DNA of 64,000 nucleotides. It comes from Tritonibacter scottomollicae (GTDB lineage: Bacteria; Pseudomonadota; Alphaproteobacteria; Rhodobacterales; Rhodobacteraceae). Both the position numbers and the translations under genes were made by a program. Location: positions 57,365 through 121,364 of the forward strand of contig NZ_PVUF01000011.1 of assembly GCF_003003215.1 (NCBI RefSeq), given 5' to 3'. This document shows positions 18,946-27,592 of this stretch, piece by piece. The stretch's first letter is position 1; the number at the start of each line of letters is the position of its first letter. The notes beneath the pieces were generated by a model. That model saw only the letters and a program-made list of their open reading frames with translations. It was not told the origin of the DNA and ran no database searches.

Positions 18946-19599
18946 ATGACTTCAAAGATCCTTGTTCTGACCACGCGCGAAGATGGCAGCGGGCGGTTTT
19001 CACTGACGCATAAGGCGGATGGCACAACGGGCATCAGCCGGATGTCGTGCGATCTGTCAGCGGCGGATATGCGGCAATTGGTGCTGTTCTGCGAAGGGTG
19101 CGATCTTCGGCGGACCTACGGCGATCCCATCGCCGTTGAACTGCAGCTCGACGGGTTGCTGCTTACCGAGACTCCAGCCAAAGGCGAAATTCACGTCCTG
19201 CGCCAAATCGGCTATAGCGAGAAAGCCGCGCTGGTCGAGCGCGAGATCTTTTGCGCCGAAATGGCCGGCGTTGTGGAAACCGCCCTCAATCACGCGGAGC
19301 AGTCGAAACACGGTCCTCTCTTGAAATCCATGCTGGCTGAAACGCAGCTCCCGGCCTCGTTGGTTCAGGGCCTGACGGATGATGAAAGCGCGCAGGTGCT
19401 GCATCGCCTGCAAGAGATGGCGCTTCTGATCCTGAGCGATCTTTCACTGGAAAAAGGCGGCCGCTTTGCAAAGCTATTGCGCGGTAAAAAATCGCGACCA
19501 GAGGCGGAGGCCTACGCCCGTGACTTGGTGCACAGCCTCGCCGAAAGCCTCGTGGTGCCTAAGACATCCGAGCTTGGCTCTCAGATGGGCGCGTCCTGA
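18946..19599 (+). CDS. Hypothetical protein, 217 residues
   Basis: I do not recognise the family. The protein is soluble, without a signal peptide or membrane segment. The N-terminal half is beta-rich (KILVLTTREDGSGRFSLTHK) with a cysteine pair in LFCEGCDLRRTYG; the C-terminal half is helical and ends in a basic segment LRGKKSRPEAEAYARDLV. Composition and codon use match neighbouring genes, and the ORF fills the space between a divergent aminotransferase and a hairpin, so it is probably real. The 232-bp gap upstream should hold both divergent promoters. Confidence 0.7.
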   Translation: MTSKILVLTTREDGSGRFSLTHKADGTTGISRMSCDLSAADMRQLVLFCEGCDLRRTYGDPIAVELQLDGLLLTETPAKGEIHVLRQIGYSEKAALVEREIFCAEMAGVVETALNHAEQSKHGPLLKSMLAETQLPASLVQGLTDDESAQVLHRLQEMALLILSDLSLEKGGRFAKLLRGKKSRPEAEAYARDLVHSLAESLVVPKTSELGSQMGAS

Positions 19600-19653
19600 A
19601 ACCCGGCCACTGTGCCTCTCAGATGGCAGACCCGAAGCGGCGCAAAATGACAA

Positions 19654-19678
19654 AGGGCCCCGACATGATCGGAGCCCT
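19654..19678. terminator. Bidirectional terminator hairpin
   Basis: AGGGCCCCGA and TCGGAGCCCT form a 10-bp stem with one mismatch, flanked by AAA on the left and TCTTTC on the right. It lies between the hypothetical gene and the end of the phn operon, which converge here. Confidence 0.75.
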
Positions 19679-19704
19679 CTTTCATAACTGCAGGCCGGCG
19701 CCCG

Positions 19705-20517
19705 TCAGAGGATCTTCTTGCGCAGATACGACGACACCACCTCGCCAAAAACAACCAACGCCAGAATGGTCAGCAAAACCATCGACACTTCGGGCCAGTT
19801 GAAGGTGTCGATCGCCCCCTGCAGGATCATCCCAATACCGCCCGCACCAACAAGGCCGAGAACGGTGGATTCCCGCAGGTTGATATCCCAGCGCAGGATC
19901 GCCACGGCAAAGAACGCGGGCATCACCTGAGGCACGATCCCATAGAGCACCACCTTGAAGCGCGACGCGCCGCAGGCCTCCAGCGCCTCTACCGGCTTGC
20001 GATCAATCTCTTCGATCGCCTCGCCCAGCAGTTTGCCCAGAAACCCGATCGACCGGAACATGATCGCGACGATACCGGCCACGATACCGGGGCCGAAAAT
20101 CGCCACGAACAATAGCGCCCAGATGATGGTGTTCACGGACCGGGATGACACCAGGATGAAACGCCCCACCCACAGTGCTGCCTTGTTTGGCGTGGTGTTC
20201 TGCGCGGCGATATAGGCCACCGGCAAGGACACCACCACCGCGATCATCGTCGCCAGCGTGGCAATATTGACGGTCTGCCAGATCGCCTCGAGGATCGACG
20301 GCAGGTTCGAGGGATCCGGCGGCATCATGCGGCCAAACAGGTCGCCCATCTGCGACGGCGCATCCCAGACCCAGGCCCAGATCACGTCGATGCTGCTGAG
20401 CGCCCAGCTGACAACCAACAGGGTCAGGGCCAGGCCGCCATAGCGCATCAGGCGCTGACGCAAGGTGAATCGAGACCAGTGGTCAAGCGTGTTTTGCAAA
20501 GGTTGAGTGCTCATCAT
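19705..20517 (-). CDS. phnE: Phosphonate-type ABC transporter permease (second PhnE)
   Basis: This membrane subunit of the PhnCDE importer has 270 residues and about six hydrophobic segments. It carries the permease coupling motif in EIDRKPVEALEACGASRFKV and the family ending LRESTVLGLVGAGGIGM. It overlaps the preceding permease gene by four bases (ATGA), so the two are translationally coupled and probably pair as a heterodimeric channel. It is the last gene of the operon and is followed by a terminator hairpin. Confidence 0.93.
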   Translation of the reverse strand: MMSTQPLQNTLDHWSRFTLRQRLMRYGGLALTLLVVSWALSSIDVIWAWVWDAPSQMGDLFGRMMPPDPSNLPSILEAIWQTVNIATLATMIAVVVSLPVAYIAAQNTTPNKAALWVGRFILVSSRSVNTIIWALLFVAIFGPGIVAGIVAIMFRSIGFLGKLLGEAIEEIDRKPVEALEACGASRFKVVLYGIVPQVMPAFFAVAILRWDINLRESTVLGLVGAGGIGMILQGAIDTFNWPEVSMVLLTILALVVFGEVVSSYLRKKIL

Positions 20518-21308
20518 GCGATCCGCTTCCTGACAAATCCGCTCACTGCCTCGGACACGAGGATCACGCCCACGATGACCATGGTGATGGCGAGTGCAAA
20601 GTCATAGTCATAGCGACCAAAGGCATTCGCCAATGTCGCACCAATCCCGCCCGCGCCGACAATTCCGACCACGGCAGATGCGCGCAAGTTGCTGTCCAGC
20701 TGATAGATCCCAAGACCGACCAGACGGGGCATGATCTGCGGCATCACCGCGTAGGCCAGCGTCGGGATGAAACCGGCCCCCGCGGCACGCATCGCCTCGA
20801 CCTGACCAAAATCGATCTCTTCAATCCGCTCGGCCAGAAGCTTGGCGACAAATCCGATGGAATAAACCACCAAGGTCAACGCCCCGGCAAACGGGCCAAA
20901 GCCAACGGCCTTCACAAAGATGATCGCCACGATCACCGGGTGAAAGCTGCGGGCAACGATGATGATGCCACGACCCAGAAAGTAGATCGGCTTTATCGAG
21001 ATGTTGCTTGCAGCCATGAACGCCAGTGGCACCGACAGGGCAATGCCGCCAACGGTTGCCAGAATGGCGATCTTCAGGCTCTCCAGAAAGCCGTCAATCA
21101 GTAGGCCGGAGCGTTCAAAACTCGGCGGGAAGGCACCGCTGAAAATGCGCTGCGCCCGGGTCATGCCGTCGGCCACCCGGTCCCAGTCGATCGGCAGCGT
21201 GACCAACGTGAAGACGAAGTAGATCGCCACGGCAGCATAAAGCCCATACCGCAACAGCGGGCTGGCGATGAAGGGCGGTTTGCGCCAGGTATCTCTGACC
21301 TCGCTCAT
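20514..21308 (-). CDS. phnE: Phosphonate-type ABC transporter permease (first PhnE)
   Basis: This permease of 264 residues has about six membrane segments. Its coupling region is IEEIDFGQVEAMRAAGAGFI and it ends with LRASAVVGIVGAGGIGATL, matching PhnE proteins. It overlaps phnC upstream and the second permease downstream by four bases each. Two distinct PhnE genes in one operon is a common arrangement and implies a heterodimer. Confidence 0.93.
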   Translation of the reverse strand: MSEVRDTWRKPPFIASPLLRYGLYAAVAIYFVFTLVTLPIDWDRVADGMTRAQRIFSGAFPPSFERSGLLIDGFLESLKIAILATVGGIALSVPLAFMAASNISIKPIYFLGRGIIIVARSFHPVIVAIIFVKAVGFGPFAGALTLVVYSIGFVAKLLAERIEEIDFGQVEAMRAAGAGFIPTLAYAVMPQIMPRLVGLGIYQLDSNLRASAVVGIVGAGGIGATLANAFGRYDYDFALAITMVIVGVILVSEAVSGFVRKRIA

Positions 21309-22078
21309 GCCGCCGCCCCGACCTGCGCGCGATCCTCTGCCGGAACCCCGGCGTAGATCTCGTCCATCTCCGCCTTGCCCAGCTGTGCCGGCAGATCGTC
21401 AAAGATGATCCGCCCGTAGCGCATGCCCACGATACGGTCGCTGTATTCCTTGGCCTCGGTCACGTTGTGGATGTTGATGATGACCGGCAGTTTCAGTTCG
21501 CTTGCCAGATCGCGCAGCAGCGACATGATCTGTTCCGAGGTTTTCGGGTCAAGCGACGCGGTCGGCTCATCCGCCAGCAGGATTTCGGGGCGCTGCATCA
21601 AGGCGCGCACCACGCCGACCCGCTGACGCTCACCGCCCGACAGTTCATCGGCGCGTTTGTTGGCATAATGTGCGATGCCAACCCGCTCCATCAGCTCGTA
21701 GGCGTGGCGGATGTCATCACGGGGATAGCGCCGCGTCAGCGCCGCCCAGGTCGAGATGTAGCCAAGCCGCCCGGACTGCACATTCTCCATCACCGTCAGA
21801 CGGTCGATCAGGTTGAAGCTCTGAAACACCATGCCGATACGACGGCGGGCGGCGCGCAGCTCGCGACGGTTCAAAGTGGTGAACTCCGTGCCATTCAGAT
21901 CAACGGAGCCGGAGGTGGGTTCGACCAGGCGGTTGATACAGCGCAACAGCGTGCTCTTGCCCGCACCGGATGACCCGATGACGGACGTCAGCTGATCGCC
22001 CTCGACGGTCAGGTCCAGCTCTTTCAACACCGGATCACCGGATCCGTAGCGTTTGGTCAATTTGGAGATTTTAAGCAT
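21305..22078 (-). CDS. phnC: Phosphonate-type ABC transporter ATP-binding protein PhnC
   Basis: This is the ATPase subunit of the importer, 257 residues from ATG 22078, which follows GAGAGG at good spacing. Walker A is GSSGAGKST, the signature LSGGERQRVGV, Walker B ILLADEPTASLDP; TSGSVDLNGTEFT is PhnC-like. It is the second gene of phnD-phnC-phnE-phnE, separated from phnD by 120 bases that hold a stable hairpin. Confidence 0.94.
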   Translation of the reverse strand: MLKISKLTKRYGSGDPVLKELDLTVEGDQLTSVIGSSGAGKSTLLRCINRLVEPTSGSVDLNGTEFTTLNRRELRAARRRIGMVFQSFNLIDRLTVMENVQSGRLGYISTWAALTRRYPRDDIRHAYELMERVGIAHYANKRADELSGGERQRVGVVRALMQRPEILLADEPTASLDPKTSEQIMSLLRDLASELKLPVIINIHNVTEAKEYSDRIVGMRYGRIIFDDLPAQLGKAEMDEIYAGVPAEDRAQVGAAA

Positions 22079-22158
22079 AGCGGCCTCTCGGACAATGCGC
22101 GGCCCCGCCTCTGCCACGCGGTCCGACAGGCGAACACACGCGGGAAGCCGCGAAAAGC

Positions 22159-22184
22159 CCCGGTCGGCTGCTGCGCCGACCGGG
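22159..22184. terminator. Intra-operon hairpin between phnD and phnC
   Basis: CCCGGTCGGC and GCCGACCGGG form a perfect 10-bp stem with a 6-base loop right after the phnD stop. Without a T-run it is better explained as an mRNA stabiliser or partial terminator that keeps the binding protein in excess over the membrane subunits. Confidence 0.65.
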
Positions 22185-22198
22185 ACGGGATGTGTGGA

Positions 22199-23182
22199 TC
22201 AGTTTCCGGCCAGGCCCTGCGGTGTGTATTCCACGCCGTTGGACTTCTGGATCTGACGGATGACCGCCCATTGATCCTTGTAGGTGATCGGAATGAACTT
22301 GCTGACGCCGTCGAACTCATCGCCCAGCTTGGTGCCGGCAAAGTCGAAGGAGAAGAAGGCGTCCTTGATCTTGTCAGCCAGTGCCGGATCAAGATCATGT
22401 GCCAACGTGAAGGAGGTGGTCGGGAACGGATCGCTCTCCCAGATCTTGCGCACGTCAGCGGTGTCATAAAGACCGCGTTCTGCCATACGGTCGACCACTT
22501 CGGACGCCACCGGCGCCGCGTCATAGTCGCCCGTGACCACACCCAGCATCGACTGGTCATGCGATCCGGAATAGACCACCTCGTAATCCTTGTCCGGCTC
22601 TACGCCCAGATCCGGGAACAGCGCGCGCGGCGCCTGGTTGCCCGAGTTCGAGGTCGGCGAGGTATGCGCAACACGACGGCCCGCCAGATCCTTCACTTCC
22701 TTGATGTCACTGTCGGCCTGCGTGAAGACCTGCAGCTTGTAGCCGAACTGGCCATCTGCCGCGCCCATGATCGCAAAGGGCACCGCACCGGCAAGGTTCA
22801 CCGCAAACGGTGTCGGCCCGGTGGAGAAGCCTGCCACATGCAAACGACCGGAGCGCATCGCCTCAACCTCGGCAGAGTTCGACTGCACGGCAAAGAACTG
22901 CACGTCCTTGCCTGTCGCCTCTTCCAGATGGGTGATGAAGGGCTCCCAGATGTCGGCATAGACCGCGGGATCTTCGACCGGCGTATAGGCAAACACCAGC
23001 GTGTCGGGGTTGCTCAGTTCTGCCGGATCGGTGGGCGTATCGGCCACCAGGTCGCCGTTTGCATCGCAGTAGAGCACATCCAACGCGCCACGCTCAGCGC
23101 AATCTTCTGCCGCAGTTGCAGCCACGGCGCTCATCGACAGAACGCCCAGTGCCGTCGTGGCACGGGTCCAGAATTTTACCAT
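22199..23182 (-). CDS. phnD: Phosphonate/phosphite-type substrate-binding protein PhnD
   Basis: This periplasmic receptor of the importer has 327 residues with a signal peptide (MVKFWTRATTALGVLSMSAV, cleavage near ATAAEDC). Family features include FAYTPVEDPAVYADIWEPF, MRSGRLHVAGFSTGPTPFAV and VAHTSPTSNSGNQAPRAL, the last containing the anion-binding Ser/Thr cluster. The strong ribosome site AGGGAGGAAAAC fixes the start. No phosphonate-cleaving gene is in the window, so the ligand could be phosphonate, phosphite or a phosphate ester. A dedicated two-component system is divergent. Confidence 0.93.
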   Translation of the reverse strand: MVKFWTRATTALGVLSMSAVAATAAEDCAERGALDVLYCDANGDLVADTPTDPAELSNPDTLVFAYTPVEDPAVYADIWEPFITHLEEATGKDVQFFAVQSNSAEVEAMRSGRLHVAGFSTGPTPFAVNLAGAVPFAIMGAADGQFGYKLQVFTQADSDIKEVKDLAGRRVAHTSPTSNSGNQAPRALFPDLGVEPDKDYEVVYSGSHDQSMLGVVTGDYDAAPVASEVVDRMAERGLYDTADVRKIWESDPFPTTSFTLAHDLDPALADKIKDAFFSFDFAGTKLGDEFDGVSKFIPITYKDQWAVIRQIQKSNGVEYTPQGLAGN

Positions 23183-23284
23183 GTTTTCCTCCCTTTAACG
23201 CCAGTGGTGGAACGGTCTCCCACCCGTCACGGCGCTGGTGAAGAAAGGATAGTGACCACCTGCCATCCGAAGCGAGGCAGGTTA

Positions 23285-23323
23285 TGTTAATGAAACAGCC
23301 GGAACCCGGCTTTCATGTTAACA
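23285..23323. promoter_or_regulatory. Imperfect dyad in phnD/response-regulator gap
   Basis: TGTTAATGAAA and TTTCATGTTAACA are near-inverted copies around a GC-rich centre that can itself pair. They lie midway in the 247-bp divergent gap. This is a plausible binding site for the adjacent response regulator; no canonical Pho box was recognised. Confidence 0.4.
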
Positions 23324-23429
23324 ATGTTTCAAATGCCGTTGCAGGCCTTTTGAGCTGCTAGCGTTTTTTGACATCTGTGCCACAACAGCAGGCGCGCACC
23401 CCCGGTCAGAGCAGGAGGAGGAGGCAGGA

Positions 23430-24155
23430 ATGCAGTCAGGCAAGTCAGAGCCACTCATCGCGATCGTGGACGATGATCCGAACGTGCGCGAGACCCTGTC
23501 CGCCCTGATGCGCGACAGCGGTTTCGCTCCGGTCTGCTGTCCTGATATCGCGGCCTTTCTTGCGCTTGGCGACCCGCCGCCGGTGGATTTGGCCTTGATT
23601 GACCTGCGGCTTCAGGGTGAATCCGGTCTGACCCTGGCGATCCACATCCGGGAGCGCTACGAGATTCCGATCGTCATGCTGACGGGCGTTGGTGATGAGA
23701 TCGACAAGATCATCGGGCTGGAAACCGGCGCGGATGATTATCTGATCAAACCGTTCAACCCGCGTGAGCTGGTCGCCCGCATCCGTGCGGTGCTGCGGCG
23801 CTATGGCTTGGGCAGCCAGCGGGTGCCCGCCCCTGCCCCGGGTCAGGAAATCGCCTTTGGCAGCCTGCGCATCGACCTGCAATCGCGCCGGTTGCTGGAT
23901 CAGTCGGGCGATGAAATACCGCTGACCAATGCGGAATACCGTCTGCTGGAGTATTTTGCACGCAACCCGGAACGCACCATTCCCCGCCCGGAGTTGCTGG
24001 AGGAGCTGGGGTCCGACATGCAGCGCTATGTGGATCGCACCATCGACGTGCTGATCCTGCGATTGCGTCGCAAGATCGAAGCGGTGCCATCAAAGCCGGT
24101 GCATTTGCTCACGCGCAGGTCACAGGGCTATGTGTTCCACCTGTCACCGAACTGA
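23430..24155 (+). CDS. OmpR/PhoB-family response regulator
   Basis: This two-domain regulator of 241 residues has a receiver domain (about 10-125) with acidic pocket IVDDDPN and phospho-acceptor D58 in ALIDLRLQ, switch threonine in IVMLTGV and lysine in YLIKPFNP; a winged-helix DNA-binding domain follows (about 145-238, LTNAEYRLLEYFARNPERTI and TIDVLILRLRRKIE). The ribosome site GCAGGAGGAGG is strong. It is followed 12 bases later by a hybrid kinase and is divergent from phnD, so it most likely controls the phn transporter. Confidence 0.95.
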   Translation: MQSGKSEPLIAIVDDDPNVRETLSALMRDSGFAPVCCPDIAAFLALGDPPPVDLALIDLRLQGESGLTLAIHIRERYEIPIVMLTGVGDEIDKIIGLETGADDYLIKPFNPRELVARIRAVLRRYGLGSQRVPAPAPGQEIAFGSLRIDLQSRRLLDQSGDEIPLTNAEYRLLEYFARNPERTIPRPELLEELGSDMQRYVDRTIDVLILRLRRKIEAVPSKPVHLLTRRSQGYVFHLSPN

Positions 24156-24167
24156 GCCCTGCATCCG

Positions 24168-26675
24168 ATGTCCATCCTCTCTCGTCTCAGCATTCGCTTT
24201 CGCCTGTCCGCCGCCATCGCCGTGCTGTTTGGCTTGATCCTGCTGGTCAGCCTCATCGGGATGCGCGTGCTGAACCGGACCGAACTGTGGATGAACGTCC
24301 TGCATCAGGACACGCTGACCGAAGTCTCCGACGCGCTGGAACTGTCGCGGCGCTCCGCGGATCTCGCAACCTCCGCGCCCTTTCTCTACGCGCTGTTTCC
24401 GCCCTTCCAGCTGGAGCAAGAGGCACAGAGCGTCTTGCAGAACCTCCGCAGCATCGAGGAACAGGCGGCCAATGACCCCGCACTCGACCTGCCGCTGGCG
24501 CGGCTGCGGCTGGCAATTGACGATTTGACCTCAGCGCTGGTGCCGCAAACCGCACGCATCGCCGCCCTCACCGCCATAGACCGCGACATGTTGCGATTGA
24601 ACCAGCGCGTACGGCGCCTGTCCGGAGATACCTCCCTGCCACTGCCGGAACGCGAGGTCTGGGCCGAACTTCAACAGCTGACCGCCAGTGCCATCGGTGC
24701 GGGTCGTGCAAACGCGCTGATCGAACTGGGGGAATTCACCCGCCGCTACACAACCACCCGAGACAGGATCGAACCCGCCTTGATGCCGGCTCACCAGGCG
24801 ACTTTTGCGGAAATTCAGGCCGCCGTCCGCCGCAGCGAGGGGCTGTTTGCCCTTAAACATCGAAAAATCGCAGCCCAGCTTGATGCAGAGAACGCCCTGT
24901 TTCGCATTCGCCAGCAGGCAGGCCGCATCACCACCTATGCCGAGGAAAAAGTCGCCCAAGCCGAGGCCCGTCTGTCACAGGCCCGAACCGAGACGTCAAA
25001 CAACCTCGGCATCGCAAAGAACTCTTTTCTCGCGCTGACATTGGTCAGCCTTCTGGTTGCCGTGACCTCAGCGCTTTATGTGTCGCGCTATGTCGCACGT
25101 AACCTGCGCCGCATCGCCGATGCGATGCGCACGCTGGCGGCAGGGGACCACCGCAGCGACCTGCCCCGTGCCCGCGTGTCGGATGATGAGATCGGCCAGC
25201 TCTATGCCGCGTTTCAGGTGTTTCGCGACAACGCCCGCAAACTGGACCGCCGCACCGGAGAAATCCGGCGTCAGAATGCGCTGTTTTCCCGTGTCTTTCG
25301 CAACATCAAGGACGGTGTCGCAATTTCCGCCGCCAGTGGGCAGATCGAGGCGGAAAACGACAATCTGCGCAGCCTTCTACGGCTGCCAACAGAGGACCAG
25401 CCCAACGCGCCAGCCGACATGCAGGACCTCATTGCGCGCTCTGCCTTTACCCGTCAGGCCAGCGCGGGCGAGCGGGGTGGCTTTGAAGAATACGTCGATG
25501 CCTCCGGCCATGTGCTGGAGCTGCGCCATTCCCCCCTGCCCGATGGCGGCGCGGTTTGGCTTCTGTCGGAAACCACTGAACGCAAGCGCATTGACGAACG
25601 GCTGGAAGAGATCCGCCGCGTGGAAACGCTCGGGAAAGTTACCGGTGAGGTTGCCCATGATTTCGGCAATATCCTGTCGAGCATCTCCGGCAACATGCAT
25701 CTGATGTCCGCGGCCTCGAACGAGGACGCAGAGCGCATCCGCGATCGCATTGGCGCAGCGCTGGATCTGGGCGTATCGCTGACCGAACGCCTGTTGGCAT
25801 TTGCCCGCAAACAACATCTGGAGCCACAGGTGACAGATGTCGGTCTATTGGTGGAGGGCATGGCAGATCTGCTCGAAATCGCGCTGCCCGAAACCGTCGA
25901 GCTGGCGTTCGATTTGGCGGCAGAACCGGTGCTGGCGCGGGTCGACCCCGGCCAGTTGGAAAGCGCGATCCTCAACCTGTGCGTCAACGCGGGTCAGGCC
26001 ATTGATGGCGCCGGGCAGATCCATGTGACCGTGACGGAAAATCCCGATGGCGGCGCATGCTTGCGCATCCGCGACGATGGCTGCGGCATGTCGCCCGAGG
26101 TGCTGCAACATGCCACCGAACCGTTTTTCACCCATCGCAGCGATGGCAGCGGCACTGGTCTCGGCCTGTCGATGGTGGATGGTTTCGTCCATCAGTCCGG
26201 TGGGCGGCTGTCCTTGTCCTCCACCGTAGATGAAGGCACCGAGGTCCACCTCAGCTTTCCGCCCCTGGAGCAGCCCGTGGACCTCTCTGCCAGCACCTTG
26301 GTCAGTGGCACGGCGGTGGTGGTGGACGATGATCCGGCTTATCTCTCATCGGCGGCACAGGTCCTGGAAGGTTTGGGTTTTACCGTACTGCGCGCAGAAA
26401 CCTTTGCCGAGGGGGCAGCTGCAATCACCCGCCTGAGCGCCGTTGATCTGGTGTTGAGCGACCTCAACCTCGACCATGGCGCCTCAGGCTGGGATCTCTT
26501 GCATCTTGCCCGCACGCAGCACCCGACCTGTCGGTTGATCGTCATGTCAACGCGCAGCATCGCCGGGATGCCTGCCGCCCTGCGCACGGCAACCGGGCCC
26601 GGACGATTGGAAAAACCAGTGACGGAATCCGCCCTACGCGATCTGTTGCGGCACGGCGCACCACCAAAACCCTAG
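24168..26675 (+). CDS. Hybrid sensor histidine kinase, partner of the adjacent regulator
   Basis: This is an 835-residue membrane kinase. A membrane anchor (about 12-32) is followed by a long periplasmic helical region, a second membrane segment (about 285-305) and a HAMP linker (RNLRRIADAMRTLAAGDH). A PAS-like segment precedes the kinase core with H497 in GEVAHDFGNILSSI, NLCVNAGQAID, DDGCGMS and GSGTGLGLSM. A C-terminal receiver (about 715-830) has D765 in VLSDLNLDHG and K in RLEKPV. The architecture resembles TorS/DctB-like kinases with a helical sensor. It probably phosphorylates the upstream OmpR-type regulator and adjusts phn transporter expression; the signal is unknown. Confidence 0.93.
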   Translation: MSILSRLSIRFRLSAAIAVLFGLILLVSLIGMRVLNRTELWMNVLHQDTLTEVSDALELSRRSADLATSAPFLYALFPPFQLEQEAQSVLQNLRSIEEQAANDPALDLPLARLRLAIDDLTSALVPQTARIAALTAIDRDMLRLNQRVRRLSGDTSLPLPEREVWAELQQLTASAIGAGRANALIELGEFTRRYTTTRDRIEPALMPAHQATFAEIQAAVRRSEGLFALKHRKIAAQLDAENALFRIRQQAGRITTYAEEKVAQAEARLSQARTETSNNLGIAKNSFLALTLVSLLVAVTSALYVSRYVARNLRRIADAMRTLAAGDHRSDLPRARVSDDEIGQLYAAFQVFRDNARKLDRRTGEIRRQNALFSRVFRNIKDGVAISAASGQIEAENDNLRSLLRLPTEDQPNAPADMQDLIARSAFTRQASAGERGGFEEYVDASGHVLELRHSPLPDGGAVWLLSETTERKRIDERLEEIRRVETLGKVTGEVAHDFGNILSSISGNMHLMSAASNEDAERIRDRIGAALDLGVSLTERLLAFARKQHLEPQVTDVGLLVEGMADLLEIALPETVELAFDLAAEPVLARVDPGQLESAILNLCVNAGQAIDGAGQIHVTVTENPDGGACLRIRDDGCGMSPEVLQHATEPFFTHRSDGSGTGLGLSMVDGFVHQSGGRLSLSSTVDEGTEVHLSFPPLEQPVDLSASTLVSGTAVVVDDDPAYLSSAAQVLEGLGFTVLRAETFAEGAAAITRLSAVDLVLSDLNLDHGASGWDLLHLARTQHPTCRLIVMSTRSIAGMPAALRTATGPGRLEKPVTESALRDLLRHGAPPKP

Positions 26676-26678
26676 ACG

Positions 26679-27443
26679 TCAGCCGGGAATACCGCTCGCG
26701 GTGTCGAGCAAGGCTGGCAGCAACTCCTCCCTCACCCGCTCGATATCAAAACTGTGGCTGGAGACGGCAACTTGCAGTGCCGCATTGGCCCGACCGTCGA
26801 TGCCGACAATCGGGACCGCCAGGCTGATTTCGTTCAGCATCATCTGACCCTGCGTGATCGAATAGCCGTCCTGCGACGCGCAGGCGATACCGTCGGCAAT
26901 GGCCCCGCGGTCGGTGATGGTCTTTGGTGTCGCCGCCCGGATCGGCCAGGTTTCCAACGCATGTGCAACTTCATCGTCAGACCAGGTTGCCAGTATCACC
27001 CGCCCGGACGCTGTACCAAGCGCTGGCACGCGACGCCCGACGATACTGGCCGCGAACTGGGTCCTTTGGTTGGGCAGGCGCAGCGAGTAGATGATGTGAT
27101 CGCCGGAAATCTGCGCCAGGTTCACGGTCTCGCCATGAACACGGCTGAACTCCACCAGCTTTGGAAGCACCCGGGAAATAAGCGGATCCGACCAGTAGTA
27201 GGCATAGGCCAGCTCCAGCCAGGCATGGCTGGGCCGATAGCGACGTGTGCCCGGATCCCGTTCCAGCATCCCCTCTTGATGAAGCGTATGCGCCATGCGC
27301 TGTACCGCACTTTTCTCCAGACCGGTGAGGGTGACCAATTCAGCCAGAGACAGGGAAACATGTGATTCGTCAAACGCTCGCAGCAGACGCAACCCTTTGG
27401 CCAAGGTGCCGACGAACAGCGGATTCTGCTTCTTTTCCAACAT
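26679..27443 (-). CDS. IclR-family transcriptional regulator
   Basis: This 254-residue regulator has an N-terminal winged helix (about 10-70, TLAKGLRLLRAFDESHVSLS and LTGLEKSAVQRMAHTLHQEG) and a C-terminal IclR ligand domain (about 85-250, with LPNQRTQFAASIVGRRVPAL and DGYSITQGQMMLNEISLAVP). It is divergent from the peptide transporter operon, with palindromes in the 149-bp gap, so it is probably the operon's local regulator. It converges end to end with the hybrid kinase with only three bases between stops. Confidence 0.94.
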   Translation of the reverse strand: MLEKKQNPLFVGTLAKGLRLLRAFDESHVSLSLAELVTLTGLEKSAVQRMAHTLHQEGMLERDPGTRRYRPSHAWLELAYAYYWSDPLISRVLPKLVEFSRVHGETVNLAQISGDHIIYSLRLPNQRTQFAASIVGRRVPALGTASGRVILATWSDDEVAHALETWPIRAATPKTITDRGAIADGIACASQDGYSITQGQMMLNEISLAVPIVGIDGRANAALQVAVSSHSFDIERVREELLPALLDTASGIPG

Positions 27444-27491
27444 CTTTTTCCATTTCTGCCGGGTCCCGAAAACACGGATGTAACAAAGACT

Positions 27492-27506
27492 TGACGGATA
27501 CCGTCA
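27492..27506. promoter_or_regulatory. Palindrome TGACGG-ATA-CCGTCA
   Basis: This perfect 6+3+6 inverted repeat in the gap between the IclR gene and the peptide operon overlaps a TTGAC element that could be a -35 box. It is an operator candidate for IclR. Confidence 0.5.
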
Positions 27507-27540
27507 GCATCTGAGTATGATAGTTAAATAGCGATCATAA

Positions 27541-27557
27541 GTATCAAATAATGATAC
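27541..27557. promoter_or_regulatory. Palindrome GTATCA-N5-TGATAC
   Basis: This is a second perfect dyad, 36 bases ahead of the binding-protein start, in an AT-rich patch with further TGAT/ATCA half-sites. It is probably where the regulator meets the promoter of the peptide operon. Confidence 0.5.
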
Positions 27558-27592
27558 TGCAACTATTCCAACGTATAGTACAGGGAAATGAA

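Noticed and set aside
22190-23290. 366-codon ORF opposite phnD
   Set aside because: Antisense shadow of phnD, which has a strong ribosome site and signal peptide.
23340-23400. Pho box upstream of the response regulator
   Set aside because: TTGACATCTGTGCCAC only loosely resembles CTGTCAT direct repeats; not enough to call PhoB control.
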